Positions 10,602-23,590 are shown, counted from the first letter of the stretch. The stretch: DNA of 64,000 nucleotides from Diphasiastrum complanatum (GCA_029204225.1 CM055109.1:30873360-30937359); one strand, 5' to 3'. Program-made: numbers and translations. The notes: a model not told the origin generated them from the sequence alone.

Positions 10602-11860
10602 TTATATGTTTCTAACGGAATCCATGAAATGGAATAAGTATGAATGCTCCTTACCCTCCATAGAAATTTGGGGTCCTTGTCCAAGTATGCTTCTCACTGC
10701 CAACGAATTGGCTTGAGCTTCATCAGCCATGAATTCCTTAAAAATAATAGTAGTGGATCCATGTTTTGCCATAACTTTGCCAAGCAATCTCCAAAATGAA
10801 ATTTGTGCTCAAACATCCATTGATTTGATTTTGCATGTTGCAAAAGTTTCCATGGTTGTATTCTGAGGACACAAAAAAACCCTTGTCAACATAACATACA
10901 ATAATGCAAACACTTTTTGGCACTCAAGATAATTCTCTCATAATTTATCTAGTATCATACACATGTACAACTAATGTTGGAGTCCTCAACTCCACGCACA
11001 TGATTGATCATTTCCATACTACATTCTCTTGACCAAATGGATCACAAATGTAGGCCCATGAGTGGACATCTTGAAAACAAAACATCTAACTATATCATCA
11101 TGAATTTATCCAAGAAATAATGAGCCATGGAAGAATTCAGAAGAATAGTGGTGTCTCAAGTACATCAAAGAAAATATGTCATTGGGTAGATTTGTTGGCT
11201 GCTACAATTTCTTACGTGCTCTACTGATCCATGTTTTTAGTCTGCAACCAATAAGATGACAATGAAAATCAACAAATTTTATATAATGTGCTAAAAAAAT
11301 TAAATGACAAACCAGATTTATAATTACCTTCTACTATTTGTCAATGGCTCCAATGATGCAAACAACTCATCCATCTTGGAGTCCTTTAAACCAGATTGCC
11401 CTCCATCAACAAAAAGGTAATTTTTTATGATATCTTTTGCACTTCTATCTCCACTTTTTTTTATTATTAAGTGATGTGAAAATAGATGGAATTGCATTGT
11501 AGACTTGGATGACTCTTTCAATATTGTAGATTGTCCCTCTCCAAAAACATGCACATGTATTCCAACATGCCAAGCAAGCCTTGTAATTAACATCGTGTGG
11601 TACACAATAATAGATTTTTGCTTTACATAGTCTAGAACACATTGGAGGCTCGTCACATGATTTGCATTTGAAAGTTTTGAATCATGGTGCAATTCCACAA
11701 ATGCGATATGATTTTACTTCCACTAAAGAACATTTGCTTATTTTTGGAGAAATGTTTTTTATATGAACAAGTCACATTAGTACACTCAAATTTTCCACCA
11801 CAAACGGAGAATTTGAGTGTACTATTCCAAACAACATCGAAAAATCTTTGAATCATTGTT
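10602..11860 (-). pseudogene. Possible exons of an unrecognised minus-strand gene
   Basis: Several minus-strand open stretches (11856-11653, 11698-11324, 10923-10602) have protein-like composition. The first contains Cys/His spacing (SVCGGKFECTNVTCSYKKHF) suggestive of a small zinc-binding fold. The second ends near 11328 at AAG then GTAATT, a plausible splice donor. In-frame stops occur between and inside the stretches, so it is either an intron-containing gene or a decayed copy. Family not recognised. Confidence 0.3.
11778..11824. repeat. Inverted repeat, 19-bp arms with one mismatch
   Basis: TAGTACACTCAAATT at 11778 recurs as its complement ending at 11824, with a 9-nt loop at 11797-11805. 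It overlaps the Cys/His-containing open stretch on the minus strand. Confidence 0.85.
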
Positions 11861-11861
11861 G

Positions 11862-13580
11862 TAATGTATCTAACCTAGTTGTGGCAATCAATGAGCATCT
11901 CATGTCTTCCATTCTTGTATCTTGCAAGGGAGCTCAAACATCACATTTCCACTGTAGTTTGTTGGGAGCTCATCGACTTTGATACTCACTCCACATTCTT
12001 CCATGTACCTATGAGATTTATTTGGATACAAGTAAACTTCACAATACTTCCAAGGAACTAAAGAAAAATATCTCATGGAGAGGTGAAGGAGATGTGCAAT
12101 TCACAATTGGAAAAACATTCCTTATGAAGGCCATTACCCAACAATGGTAATTTTTGGAGTTGATTCAAAAGTTAGACTCTCTATTGCGAATGAATATTTG
12201 TGGAGACTAAAGGAAGATCATATTGAATGAGATCATAAAATGAATAATTGAACATATGGTCTAGTTATGTGAGGATATTAGGGCATACTCAACTAGATAA
12301 TTAGATAGGTCTTTCATAGTCGTATGCCTATTGCAATTACAGAATATCAATATAAAATATGCAGTTGTCCTTATTTCTACCAGGTTGGCAATAAATCATC
12401 ATAGCGAATATATTCAGCATAGATGTTGTCTATTTGTCAACACACAAAACTATAAAAAAAAAGTCTCAAACTGTTATTTATTTATTTATTTATAATTTTG
12501 ACTAAGGTTAGAGTAGAGAAATGTTAAAAACAACAATTATAAGCTAAATTAAAATTGACCATGTACAAGATAAACATTGTTTCTCTCATTAATGAACTTG
12601 ATAACTCTCACCTTTGTATTGGCCAAGTTAATAAGTTTGTTTTATATACCTTTTATTCAAAATAAATAAATCTTCAATGCAAAAAATGTAGTGACCATGA
12701 GTTATAGCTTTGAACCTAACCTCCAATTTGTCAAAAATGCAGGATCTAGAGTGTTTAGACTTCCAATAGATTCATTCAAACATTGGATTTTGCAAAATGT
12801 CCAAATCAATCAAGACTAGTATCAAATTCTTGCTAGAAACATAGATTGATTATTTGACAATTGCTCCTAAAATCACTATGATCAGCAAGTACGAAGCATT
12901 CAATGTAACCCGAATGGTTATGGGATAGCAAATCACCTTTTTAGCATTCAATTAACTATGTAGATCATCAAAATCAAATAGACGTGGATGCTCTAACTTA
13001 GCATTGGAAAACAATGTGTCTTTCAAACTCAAAATTGCATCTCAATCAATCAATGTACAAATGATTCTTATCAAAATAATAATGGACTAGCTTGGATATG
13101 AGAATTAGGGCTTTACATCATTATGTATTTAGCTTACTTTATAATCTAGAAATCACACCCACTTGGTGGTTGGACTAGGCGAGTCATGTGCATTATCACC
13201 AAAATCCCTCAAAATTAGCCTATTGTTTAGGACCTTAATTTTGGTGCTTAATTCAGCCACCTCTAAGAATTTAAGTGGATTCAAATTACCTTAAAATGAG
13301 CACCTAGCTATGTACAAGAGTGTGTGACACTTGGACATCCATAATGGTGCCACTTGGCAACAAACTAGTAGCTAGTTTTTAACTATTTTCACACTCCTTA
13401 AGAAGTAGCTTAGTTGATGACATGGATGATCTCATTACATCAATTACTGATATAAACCTTATTAATGAAGCTTTTTGGTGCTAGTTTAGTGAACATATCA
13501 GTAACTAAAGGAGCCTATGAGCCTCCTATAGAGAGAGAGATGTCCTAGAAGGATTTTTCTAACGATCTTGGATTGATCGT
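11862..13580. other. No gene recognised
   Basis: AT-rich, stop-dense DNA with no recognisable repeat, RNA or coding feature. Confidence 0.5.
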
Positions 13581-13583
13581 GTC

Positions 13584-13827
13584 GAGACTTTGGTTCTTCC
13601 TTCATATTCTTGGTACTTACTTCATGATTATGCCAATCCTTTGATTCGAAAGCATTATGTGTGGTCGAGACTTTGGTGCTCCCTTCATATTCTTGGTACT
13701 TACTTCATGATTATGCCAATCCTTTGATTCCAAAGCATTATGTGTGGTTGAGACTTTGGTGCTTCCTTCATATTCTTGGTACTTACTTCATGATTATGCC
13801 AATCCTTTGATTCCAAAGCATTATGCA
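13584..13827. repeat. Minisatellite, 83-bp unit, 2.9 copies
   Basis: Units start at 13584, 13667 and 13750 (GAGACTTTGGT...), each 83 bp long. Units two and three differ at very few positions; unit one has a few more. The third unit breaks off after GCATTATG. Confidence 0.95.
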
Positions 13828-13829
13828 CA

Positions 13830-14737
13830 CATAATGGCACTTTGAATGTGCATAAACCCTTTGAATTGATGTAATGGATGGATTAGAAATGTTATTCTTC
13901 TTGCCTTCATTCCCCTTATTAGTGCATGTGAGCCTTAATGGCTCCATCCTTGCTCTTGAAGACTTCCTTGGAGCTCTCGGATTTTGAGTTGCTTCTTCCT
14001 ATTGACATAGCTTCTCTCCTTCACTGAGTTGTATCATGGGTTGATGATTTGAAGATCTTTAGAGAGACTGAAATAAAGCAAGCCAAATGAACAATCATTT
14101 CTTGTGATAGAGTGGAATTCAATTGGCTAAAATTTCTATGTTTCATGCTAGAACAAAGCACATAGATGAAAAATCATTTTATACATGAGAAGTTTTGTTC
14201 GAAAGACATAGATGTGATCCATTGTAGCACCGCCAGAAAAGTAGCTAATATATTCACGAGGTCACCAAGCAGAGACAAATTTGAGGATTTCAGACTAAAG
14301 CTTGGTATTGAGTTGATATCTTGAAAGTTAAACAGGTCTTGCTTATAGCATCTTGGTGATGTACACTATACTTTTAAGTTAAAAGCAACGATGCTATCAT
14401 GGAGACATGTTCCATGAGTAATTTATTTGTTGATAAGTTGTTGATGTTAATTATTGAGGGAGAGAGTTGAAAAGTGCAATAATTAGCTTGTAATTGTCTT
14501 ATGGTCATTTGCCATCTTTTATGGTCACTTTCTCTCTCCTATTTTTTGACAATGGGTGGATTTTTCTCGAGCCCTCTTAGTTGCTACTTTATTGGTTTTT
14601 TTTTGTACTTCTATGTATAGTGTAGATATACAATGTTTCAAGAGCAATCGCTCGTTTTCTTGACTTAAAGTGCTCTACATTGTGTTGTGGTGATTGTATC
14701 GATCAAAATCATGCTATTGTCAACTATGTGACAAATT
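13830..14737. other. No gene recognised
   Basis: No supported feature. Confidence 0.45.
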
Positions 14738-15468
14738 GTATTGATCTATTGTCACACATGTTCTTGAATGTCTACCTTTCACTTGTGACTTGGTCTGCAT
14801 TTGTCTCTTGCCAAGTAGAGGCTTGGGTGATGAGATATCATGACATGGGGCTAGTCTTGCCTTTGTGAATATGACATTATATTTTGAGCAGTTCATGGAA
14901 TGCAATGCCATCATAGGCCAAAAATTGATGTAATGTTCATTAATATTTTTGAAATATGATAAAATCTTAGCTTCAAGAAAATTGACTATAGAGAGATCAT
15001 GCACTTTAGTGGGGATAACTTCATCTATGATTTATTTATTAATATAGTATATACGATTATCATTCTCCAAGAGAGAGAAGCAGTGCTATTCATGTGATTT
15101 AATGATACAAAAGGCAAAAGGATGGTTATGTGAAAAGATACTAATTATCAACTGAAATTTTGGTTTTACTTGAGTGCATATTCATGACTCAAGATTGCAA
15201 ATTTTGTTCTCTGTTTGTAAGGATAATTCTATAGATTTTGTTATCCATGATGGTACATGTGTCTAGAATAAAGCAAAGCTCTCTAGCCTTGATTTGTGAT
15301 CTTGATAATAGATAATGAATTATTTGTTAATTTCGATACATAAAATACACCATCAAATAATCTAGAAATACCATATGGAAGTTGATGCCGAACAATTCAT
15401 TGGGCTTCCATCTTGTGCAAACTTGAGTCTTCAAAAAATATGTATGAAAAGACCACTAGGGAAAACCC

Positions 15469-16575
15469 TGTTGGATTATTCTCCTTCTTACTGATCAAAT
15501 AATCGATTATAATCTTCATTCGTTGTTTATCCAGTTCTCTGAATTTTCCTGTGTCTTTACACAGTCTGCAATTTTACAAGTGTTTTTACACAGTCTACAG
15601 AATTACACGGAGTGTTACCACAATGTTGCATTTTTCGCCTATCAGAAATCTTGTGGAAAAATGCAGTCTCCTTTTTGCATTTTCGCCTATCAAGATTTGT
15701 GAGCAAATATGCAGAGTCACATTTTTTGCTTTCTCCAAAGTGTCTCAAATGTTAAGAAATTGACTCTGGCAATGTGTGGGGCAACCCTGAATCAGTTTTA
15801 AGGCACTGTCGGGTTTTTCACAAAATCCCGACACTCTCGCTTTTTGCAATAGTGTCACCTGTGGCTGTTTAGTTCATTTCTGTAGAAGTGATAGTTTGGT
15901 TCATTTATGCAGACAGACGCTTTACGACCAATTCCCACCGCTTATCAGCAATCAATGACAAGGAACTGGATGGATGCCAGCGGAGATTAGCCAACTGGCA
16001 ATCACAATTTATGAACTAATTTCTTAGTATAAATAGTTGTTCATATTCATATAGTTTTAAGATGATCATAAGCCTTTGAATAGTTAGCTCTCTCTCTCTC
16101 TCTCAAGCATGCGAGCTTGAACTTTCCCGAGCATTCTAGCTCACTTCTTAGAGTTGTTTAGAGATTGCTATTGTGCCACTACTTATCAGCATTGTGCTTA
16201 ATTCAAACTTTCTTTTAGCCGTTCAAAAATTGCTCAGAGTATGCGGTTTCGATTCGCAACTTAGTGTACTCATTGACTTCTGTTATGTTTCCATACTGAA
16301 TCAATACTATCCTTTATTGCATTCAGCTTCATCTCAAAATGTAAATCACTATAGTATTGATGATTTCAACGTTTGAAATTGATTTCACGTAGTCATGCAT
16401 TGTGAAAATGCATTTGACGTAGTCATGTATTATATCACTATTGTTTTGTTTGAAATTGATAGGCGTAGATAGTTTATTTTGCCATGCATGAAAAGGTTTC
16501 TTTCTAGACACTCAAATTATTTTCATTCGTTTTCTTTTTGAGCTAAACCTATCTTCACAACACATCTTTCTAACA
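15469..16575 (+). mobile_element. Copia family B 5' LTR
   Basis: LTR of 1107 bp beginning TGTTGGATTATTC and ending TTTCTAACA, immediately followed by the primer site at 16576. Copies: 53950-55046 (minus strand) and the first 289 bp at 36323-36611. A CT-rich run lies near 16090-16105. Confidence 0.88.
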
Positions 16576-16587
16576 TGGTATCAAAGC
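16576..16587 (+). other. Primer-binding site of copia B (left copy)
   Basis: TGGTATCAAAGC directly follows the LTR. It differs by one base from the usual TGGTATCAGAGC complement of initiator-Met tRNA. Confidence 0.85.
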
Positions 16588-16717
16588 GAAATCTCTAATA
16601 CTTGATATCTTTCTCGATATCAAATTTTTCAACCTTTCAGTATCAGAGAATTGATTTCCTATTGTTGGCATTACTGCATCTTAGTGTCATCGATATAATC
16701 GACAAACTAAATTCCAG

Positions 16718-17460
16718 ATGGATTCTCAAAGTAAAGCTGGTCTTATCACAAACAAGCTGAATGGATCCAATTATCATTTGAGAAAATTTAAGATGAAGAC
16801 CTTGCTAATTGCCAGCGAATTATGAGATGTTGTTACAGGTATAGAAGTAAAACCTGAAGACGATGACTCAAAGTGGAAATCGAAGGATGATAAAGCTTTC
16901 GCACTTATTGTCCTCAATATATCAGATACACAGATTGGACACATAGCCAAAGCTTAAACGTCAAGAGACTTTTGGGACATGTTGAACTCAATATATGACG
17001 TGAGGGACGTAACTACTAAGTTACATCTATGAAGAAAATTCTTCACATTCAAGATGTCTACTAGTGATTCTCTTCAGAGTCACATTAACCATTTTAAGAA
17101 TCTCTTGCAACAGATGGCCACTGTCAAATCAGTCATAGACGATCAAGACGCAATTATGACATTGCCTTCTAGCTTGCCCTCTACATATGAGAACTGGGTG
17201 ATGATTATATTGACACACTCAGATTTACTATGTTGCTGCAAGAAGACAATAGAAGAAGTCAAGACACTTCGTCTACTTCCTCCTCTCAGGCTCTATTTGT
17301 CAACAAATGTTCGAAGTGACAGAAGTAGAAAGGCTCCAAGAAGGCTGCAACAAATCAAAAGCTGACTCAAGGTCAAGAACAATCATCAAATCCACAATAA
17401 AAAAAAAAGATGTTTTGCAGGTATTGCAAGCGCAATAACCATGAGATCATGGATTGCCAG
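16718..17460 (+). pseudogene. Copia B gag with zinc knuckle, truncated
   Basis: Capsid-type polyprotein start of a Ty1/copia element, which would package its RNA. From the ATG at 16718 the frame reads a UBN2-type gag ('LNGSNYHLRKFKMKTLLI', 'SRDFWDMLNSIYD', 'LQSHINHFKNLLQQMA', 'LPSTYENWVM'), then a CCHC knuckle CRYCKRNNHEIMDC at about 17416-17457. Stops TGA near 16822 (Trp in relatives) and TAA near 16957, plus frame shifts, inactivate it. Coding ends abruptly after the knuckle where gypsy LTR sequence begins. The same gag is at 53803-53100 on the other strand. Confidence 0.85.
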
Positions 17461-17973
17461 GGAAACTCCTTAGATCCTGCTTACAAATCACAAACACAAT
17501 GGATAACACACTATGGAGGAACCACCCAACCAAGTAGAAGCATCCAATCAAACTCTAGAAGCTTCACCCCCAAGCCAAGGAACAAGAAGCATGAATGTAG
17601 AGTGAGAGCCTGGCAATGAATCCACAACCATAATAAGGAGTAGGGCGAGTTTGGACCCATTATATAAAGCCAAAAGCATCCTGGGCACATAGCCATGCAT
17701 AGCCCTAAGTTTCCTATACATAGATTCATCTAGAATAGAGTCTTAAGCATGGACCAACTGTTCATAGAATTGCTATTGATAACTCTACACATGCATACAC
17801 TGTCTCATACCTTGTCTAAACTCCATTTAGTGTGTTCTGGGCCTCACAAGGATATGAGTTACTTTTGGGTCACGTCCCATATGATGTGGCATAACTAACA
17901 GCTTGTTTTACTAGAGTACCATCGTGTATCCAAAAGGCTAGGAGTAAACTGTATCCTATGTACTAGTCCTCTC
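17460..17973 (-). mobile_element. Chromovirus (gypsy family F) LTR, nested in copia B
   Basis: Reverse complement of the LTR at 51211-51739. The junction at about 17460 (GATTGCCA then GGGAAACTCC) lacks the last dozen LTR bases seen in the right copy and joins directly to the copia zinc knuckle, which suggests a deletion at short homology. A polypurine-type stretch (on the minus strand, TTAAGGAGAGGA) lies at about 17972-17983. Confidence 0.8.
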
Positions 17974-17989
17974 CTTAAACTGTTTCTAT

Positions 17990-18740
17990 CCTTAGAGACT
18001 AAAATTCTTCTTTATGCTATCAACTCTTTCCCATGAATCATCATCCTTAGTATGACCCTTCCACCGAATTAAGCACTCAGAGATAGAACGATTTCTCAAT
18101 TGTTTATCTCTAGTTCTGAGCACTTTGTCAGGTTCCAAAGGTACACTAAGTGACAAATCTTCCACATGGGATAAATCCTCATCCGATCCAACTATATTAC
18201 CATCATATAGACTTAGCTTCAAATGACTTACATGAAATAGTAGGTGTGTAGTCAATTTTCTTTGAAGATCGAGTTCATACGCCAAAGAACCAATTCTACG
18301 TACAATCCTAAAAGGTCCACAATAGTGGGTAGACAACTAATAATGCTTCCTTGTACGTAACATCTTAGAATCTTTTGGAATCCTAAGATATACCCAGTCA
18401 TCAACTTTAAAATCTCTTAAGATTGGTATAGTGTTTAGCTCTATCCTGAGCACTTCGGATACTATCCTTAGCCACTTGCAACATCTCTTGCATATCATGC
18501 AAAAAATCAGCAAGCTTCTGGATCTTAACATACTTCATCTCAACATTTACTGGAGATCTAGGTTGAAACTTGTACATAAGTATAAAAGGACTGTAGCATG
18601 TAGCAGAATGTTTCCTACTATTATATGCAAACTCAACCAGCGGGAGATAATCTTCCCAATGAGATTGCCTGTGAGAAACATATGTCCTCAAACTATATTC
18701 CATAGTTTGATTAGTCCTTTTTGTCTAGCCATCTGATTCA
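17990..18740 (-). pseudogene. Gypsy chromovirus integrase C-terminus and chromodomain
   Basis: C-terminal end of a Ty3/gypsy pol. It reads (minus) an integrase tail 'HWEDYLPLVEFAYN', a GPY-like 'DDWVYLRIPK' region, 'THYCGPFRIVRRIGSLAYEL', and finally a chromodomain ('ISECLIRWKGHTKDDDSWE', about 18070-18005), which in chromoviruses guides insertion to modified histones. The corresponding segment in the right copy (50500-51180) carries a TAG where this copy has Trp. Homology ends near 18740, just after the catalytic-Glu region, so the rest of pol is missing. Confidence 0.85.
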
Positions 18741-19150
18741 AGCATTTTCATTAAGTAAAATTTGCTTACCTTACTGATTGTAGTCTATAAGTGCTCGTGC
18801 ACAATACGAGACATATAAATCTATAAAGATACGGTTAATTGCCGATTTCTTGCATGTGCAGTACTCTGGATTGAGTTATAATTAATTGGGATTCTATGAA
18901 GGTGATGAAATTTTTTTGTATAAAATGAACCCTTTTGGAGGAATTATAGCTTAGTGTATCCTTGGGATTTGAGTTAGTATTCATGAGTAGAGGAAAACAA
19001 TATAAAAATTGTTGCATCTCAGAGTACTTATTTGGATGGAAAGATCAGACTAAGAATAATGATTCATGAGTAAGATTTGAAATTTTCAAGGATAATTTCA
19101 TGTTTTATTTTTTCCATTCTGAGGACAGAACCTAATTAAGAGAGGAAGAA
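18741..19150 (+). other. Probable 3' untranslated tail of the LTR A element
   Basis: Non-coding. It ends in a purine tract (TTAAGAGAGGAAGAA) directly before the LTR A start at 19151, as expected for a polypurine tract. A 30-base segment at 18742-18772 recurs inverted at 19899-19930. Confidence 0.45.
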
Positions 19151-19626
19151 TGTTACGGCCATATTCAGTTACAGACATAGAATAGTCCTAATATGGTAGA
19201 CCGGCCCTCTAGTGTTCAAGTTTATTGGTCATGCCGAGATTTAATTCCACATCAACGCCTGTTGGTGACTAATGGCCTTGAGAGGACCCAGACACTCTAA
19301 TTGAGACATATGGAGTAGTGCATATACGTGCGACTGCTATAGGAAGGAGGTATGCATGAAGAGCTGTGATCTATTTATAGTTGACCTGCATGGGGATTTC
19401 CTGGGTTCATGCACATGATCCTACTCTCTATATATTGACGTAGTGACTATTCCGTCAATGACTTGGTCTAGGTTACTTGTTGAGCTCTTCTCTTCTTGCT
19501 ATTACATGGCATGGCTCGGGGGCCATATCCAAGAGAATTCTCTAGAAGGGATCTAGGATTGGTTGGGTGATTTTGCTCCATAGTCTCTCTTGTTGTGTTT
19601 TCCTATCCTCATCTTAGGGGTTTGTC
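19151..19626 (+). mobile_element. LTR family A, plus-strand copy, 3'-truncated
   Basis: Starts TGTTACGGCCATATTC and follows the LTR at 20541-21158 (inverted) to its AGATGAGGATAGG-equivalent region, then switches abruptly to the end of copia B LTR. It is probably a gypsy LTR, judged by the preceding purine tract and start. Confidence 0.8.
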
Positions 19627-19760
19627 GGAAAGAGGTGTTGTGAAGATAGGTCTAGCTCAAAAAAGAAAACGAATGAAAATAATTTGAGTGTCTAGAAAGA
19701 AAACTTTTCGTGCGTGGCAAAATAAACTATCTTTCTCTTTCACAATGCATGACTATGGTT
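19627..19760 (-). mobile_element. Copia B LTR fragment (3' end)
   Basis: Matches 53957-54085 in the same orientation (AGGTGTTGTGAAGATAGG..., TTTTCGTGCGTGGC...). It is fused without spacer to LTR A. Confidence 0.75.
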
Positions 19761-20540
19761 TTCGTAACTGACTTACATGAAAGACTGGAAAAACCTTACT
19801 GCTGTGTGGGAGTTCTAGTTCATAGGTGACCTCGCTACCAAAGTCTTGAACTCCTTGAAGCGAGCAAAAGCGTCAGATTTCTTCTTCAAGAAATAAGGTA
19901 AGCAGATTTTACTTAATGAAAATGCTTGTGAGATCCACACAATCTCAAGTATGTGCCAGCGTAAAGAAATTTAGAGTTCAACCAACAGACCTAAAACCTT
20001 GACTCACCCAATTGATTAAGAATTACTCAATATCTTAAGAATCCTTCCATCTCCTTATAATCTTCAAATGACCTTTAAGTATCAATCTATGATTCGTCAA
20101 TCATAAACATTTAGAATCTTATGATTCGTCAATCATAATTTACAGGATTCCAAAACCATACTTTTTTATTGGAAGATACTGGAGTATATGTACAACATAC
20201 AACTCACAAAATATAACGCTGATTTGTAGCCTTCCACAGTGCTTCACTAGCACACTTCTAGCATGCTTCCTCATGTCCATCCGTTTCAAGGAAATGAACA
20301 TTTCCAAATCAGTTCGTGTCTTCCAACAGCTCGTATGGAAGTGCATTGATTCTAGATATCTTTGTATTCACAGCCCTGACAAATCAAATCACTAGAGATT
20401 CAACATAAGGGCTGATACAAAAATCAACACAGATTCAATCATGACCGACTTCTAGACATCCGAATAGCATTCCACTCATTTTTCAATTGAATGAACCAGT
20501 TCGTGGGTGAGCAGCAAGCAGAAGGGTTTCTTAGCTTGCA
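19761..20540. other. No gene recognised
   Basis: Holds two direct copies of TATGATTCGTCAATCATA near 20088-20140 and probably the leader of the minus-strand LTR A element. No domain is recognisable. Confidence 0.4.
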
Positions 20541-21158
20541 TGTTAGAAACAAATGTCAGGGTTACTCTCTCTTCTTAATAGGGTTGCTAGTAGTATTGCG
20601 ACCTTCGACAACTTCTCTTTGCACTGAACCTCTACAAAAATCAAATTTTCTAGAGGTTTATTAAGCAATGTAAAGGCCACGAGGGAAAACCCCTAAGATG
20701 AGGATAGGAAAACACAGCCAGAGAGACTATGGAGCAAAACCACCCAACCAGTCCTAGATCCCTCCTAGAGAATCCTCCTGGATATGGCCCCCAAGCCATG
20801 CCATATACTAGCAAGAGGAGAAGAGCTCAACAATTAACCTAGACCAAGTCGTCAATGAAATAATCACTACATCAATATATAGAGAGTAGGATCATGTGCA
20901 TGAACCCATGCAATCCCCTGCATGTTAACTATAAATAGATCATAGCTCTTCATGCATACCTCCTATCTATATCAGTCACACGTACATGCACTACTCCATA
21001 TGTCTCAATTAGAGTGTTTGGGTCCTCTCAAGGTCATTAGTCACCAATAGGCCTTGACATGGAATTAAATCTCGACATGACCAATAACCTTGAACATCAG
21101 AGGGCCGGTCTACCATATTAGGACTATTCCATGTCTATAACTGAATATGGCCATAACA
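20541..21158 (-). mobile_element. LTR family A, full-length minus-strand copy
   Basis: On the minus strand it begins TGTTATGGCC at 21158 and ends GTTTCTAACA at 20541, giving 618 bp with ideal TGTTA...TAACA ends. The outer boundary at 21158/21159 lies inside a copia gag and is identical to the boundary at 35903/35904. Partial copies: 19151-19626, 35904-36081, 36612-36957. Confidence 0.8.
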
Positions 21159-21960
21159 ATGTATATTGAATCAGATACTATGAGCTCTCTGAAAATATCA
21201 TAGCTTCTTTTTTGCTGCTGCATTCTCTTATTCGCTTTCTTGTGCCTAAGAACTCTACAATCCTTGATTTCATGATTGGTTCTCTTGCAGTATTTGTAGA
21301 GGAGTTTGGTACTGGGCTATTGTTGATGTCAATCATGCAATTGTTGCAGTTAGAATCAGTTAGGTCAGCTTTGGTCTTCTTCTTCTTCTTGGATTGTTGC
21401 TTTTTGAGATACATGACATTCTCTTGTTATGTGACGAGGATTAGGTCTTCTTTCGTACTTATTCAACCTTAGATCCTAGCAAATGCAAAGCATCAAAAGA
21501 TGAAGAGGGTTAAGTTGTCACACATAAGTTCATTTCGATGACATCATATTCACCAATCAAACTCACATGCATCCTTATGAGTACACATCTAACTTTACGA
21601 TCTATTAACAGTAGCCGCTACGACCCATTAACACTAGGCCAACAAAAGGTCAAGCTTACTTTTTTTTTTTCTCTGTCTCTCTTTCTCTATGACAAAAATA
21701 AAAACAATAATCAAATCCCACAATTACCATATCCAATAACATCAAGATAGTAAGAAAATATCATAGATGGAGCAAGGAGAAGAAGAGCAAGGACATCCAA
21801 TTGAATAATCAATAGAGGTTCCATTTGTTTTAATTTGACATTAAACATGTAAAACTAATCACAAAGTACCACTATATATAGTGGAGTTTTAGGCTTTGGC
21901 CTCACATCCTATTGACCAATTTCCACCTCCCAAATTATTTTAAATTTGAATTTGGGAGGA
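21159..21960 (-). repeat. Inverted segmental duplication 2, left copy (copia C gag tail and LTR-like DNA)
   Basis: Reverse-complement match to 35113-35903. On the minus strand the first 260 bp read a Lys-rich linker (KKQQSKKKKKTKAD) and a decayed zinc knuckle of a copia gag; the other copy preserves YCKRTNHEIKDC. The remainder is non-coding, with LTR-like CACCTCC/TCCTATTGACC phrases near 21900-21945. The block is interrupted at 21158 by LTR A. Confidence 0.85.
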
Positions 21961-22715
21961 ACATCTTTTTATTCACTAACTTGACTATTAGGCCTAACAA
22001 CATTTAATTGTTGCAAAAAGGCCTCAAGTCATGTTATTAACTTTTAACTAATCAAATAACTATGTCATCCTCGGGTTGGACTTACACAGACAGGTGTCAA
22101 ATCCCTCTCACTTATTAATTGCTTATAAATGAATAATCTAGCTAGGGTTTCCTCGATATCTATAAACACTCCAACAGTTATACATTCACATCATGTTGAT
22201 GGGGTGAACACCACATTTGGTGTCAAGATTTGTGAATGATAAGGATCAATTGTTGTTACGTGTATTACAACATTTTGAATTGGCACCAGTTGGAAGTGTA
22301 GTACTAAGACTCACCACGAATACATACAAGTAAGTGTAACATCCTTTCCAAGCAAGCGGTCTGACTTACATCAGACTTAACCAACTGAAAGCTTCGTCAA
22401 GAGTGCTGGAAGCCAACTCAAAGTTAGCTCATTTAAACATCTATATCATATACAAAAAATCTAAACTGCACATTAAATGTACCATTTATGACAAAGTACG
22501 GCTCCACAAACTTTGTACTTTACAATCATTCTCTAATTTGGTATTAGTTTAAGTTATTTAGAATGAAATAGAATGGCATTTAGGGTGAAATTGTAATTAC
22601 TATTTAGTGATATAAATGGCACCCCTTTTCAATTTAGATTAATCAAAAGAATTCTTGTTGGAATCATCATGTGAATCTTATTGAATTTGAGAGTCCGCAA
22701 AATTGCACCATCACT
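21961..22715. other. No gene recognised
   Basis: No supported feature. Confidence 0.45.
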
Positions 22716-23590
22716 TAGATGCCTATCCTAGAACAATTTGCATTCAAATAAGATTAAAAAACAACCAATTTTTTTTTGTAATGAATTATTATATTTTTTG
22801 CAGGTTTGGGACTTCTATGAGGATTTTTTTGGGGATGCATAAAAAGCCATGAAAACCATTAATAATGAGTCATCAAAAGATATATATTTCCCAAACGTTA
22901 ACAACTAAAAACTAAACTTTGTAGATTAAGTCGTAAACCTGGTATTCCAAAAAAGGATTGCCACAAGAACACCAACTCTATCCTATGTAGTGAGATTCCA
23001 TAAAATAAACAGACATTTGCGAAAGGAAAAAATAAATAGGTAAACATAGATGAATGTGTGTGAAAAGAATCTAAACACCCAAAAAATGACCTATGCTTGA
23101 TGTCTACAATCTTTGATGAGTTAACAAATGATTGTCATACCACATAAATTAACTTGTTGGACACGTGTAGTGAATTTAGGCATAAATCACAAATTGCAAC
23201 CATAAGCTATTGCAAACAAATAGAACTAGGCGCACCCCAAAACCGTAAAAGAGAAATGTGGCTTGTTGCCCATTGTGATGTTGTTGTTTAATTATTTTTA
23301 CTGTAACCTCTGCCCTATCCAAAAAAGACCGAACAAATTTTTATGTTGGTCATGTGATAAGTCTTAGAAGCTTTCCCACACACAAGAGCAAGCATATGGT
23401 CATAATGAAGCTCTTCCTTATCATATGTTACTATTTTACTATGCTACGTGACATTTTAGGATTTAATAAATAGGGACAAAAGATGCTTAGGCCTTTTCAT
23501 TTGTGTACTTGGGTCAAGAACCTTAACATCATGTTAAGAAATGAGTGTCTATCTAAGCCTTGTTGACTTGTAATATTATTGTATTTGTTG
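22716..23590 (+). repeat. Diverged direct repeat, unit 1
   Basis: Matches 30511-31272 in the same orientation with many substitutions and small indels, starting at TAGATGCCTATCCTAGAAC and ending near TGTTGAC...TATTATTGTAT. Non-coding in both copies. The second copy begins 7 bp beyond the copia D right LTR. Confidence 0.88.

Larger units (their letters stand above)
14738..18740 (+). repeat. Inverted segmental duplication 1, left copy
   Basis: This block recurs in reverse orientation at about 50462-56240. Shared order: about 730 bp of non-LTR flank (14738-15468), copia B 5' LTR, primer site, gag, then a gypsy element in the opposite orientation. The copia LTR begins at the same base of the same flank in both copies. 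Relative to the right copy, the left one lacks about 1.3 kb of copia between the zinc knuckle and the gypsy junction (at about 17460), and the right one has a 458-bp insertion in the flank. Confidence 0.9.

Noticed and set aside
13584-13827. CRISPR-like direct repeats
   Set aside because: Units are contiguous 83-bp tandem copies without spacers.
21178-21472. Hydrophobic plus-strand ORF with 'FFFFLDCCF' resembling a membrane protein
   Set aside because: It is the antisense of the Lys-rich copia gag linker and zinc knuckle.
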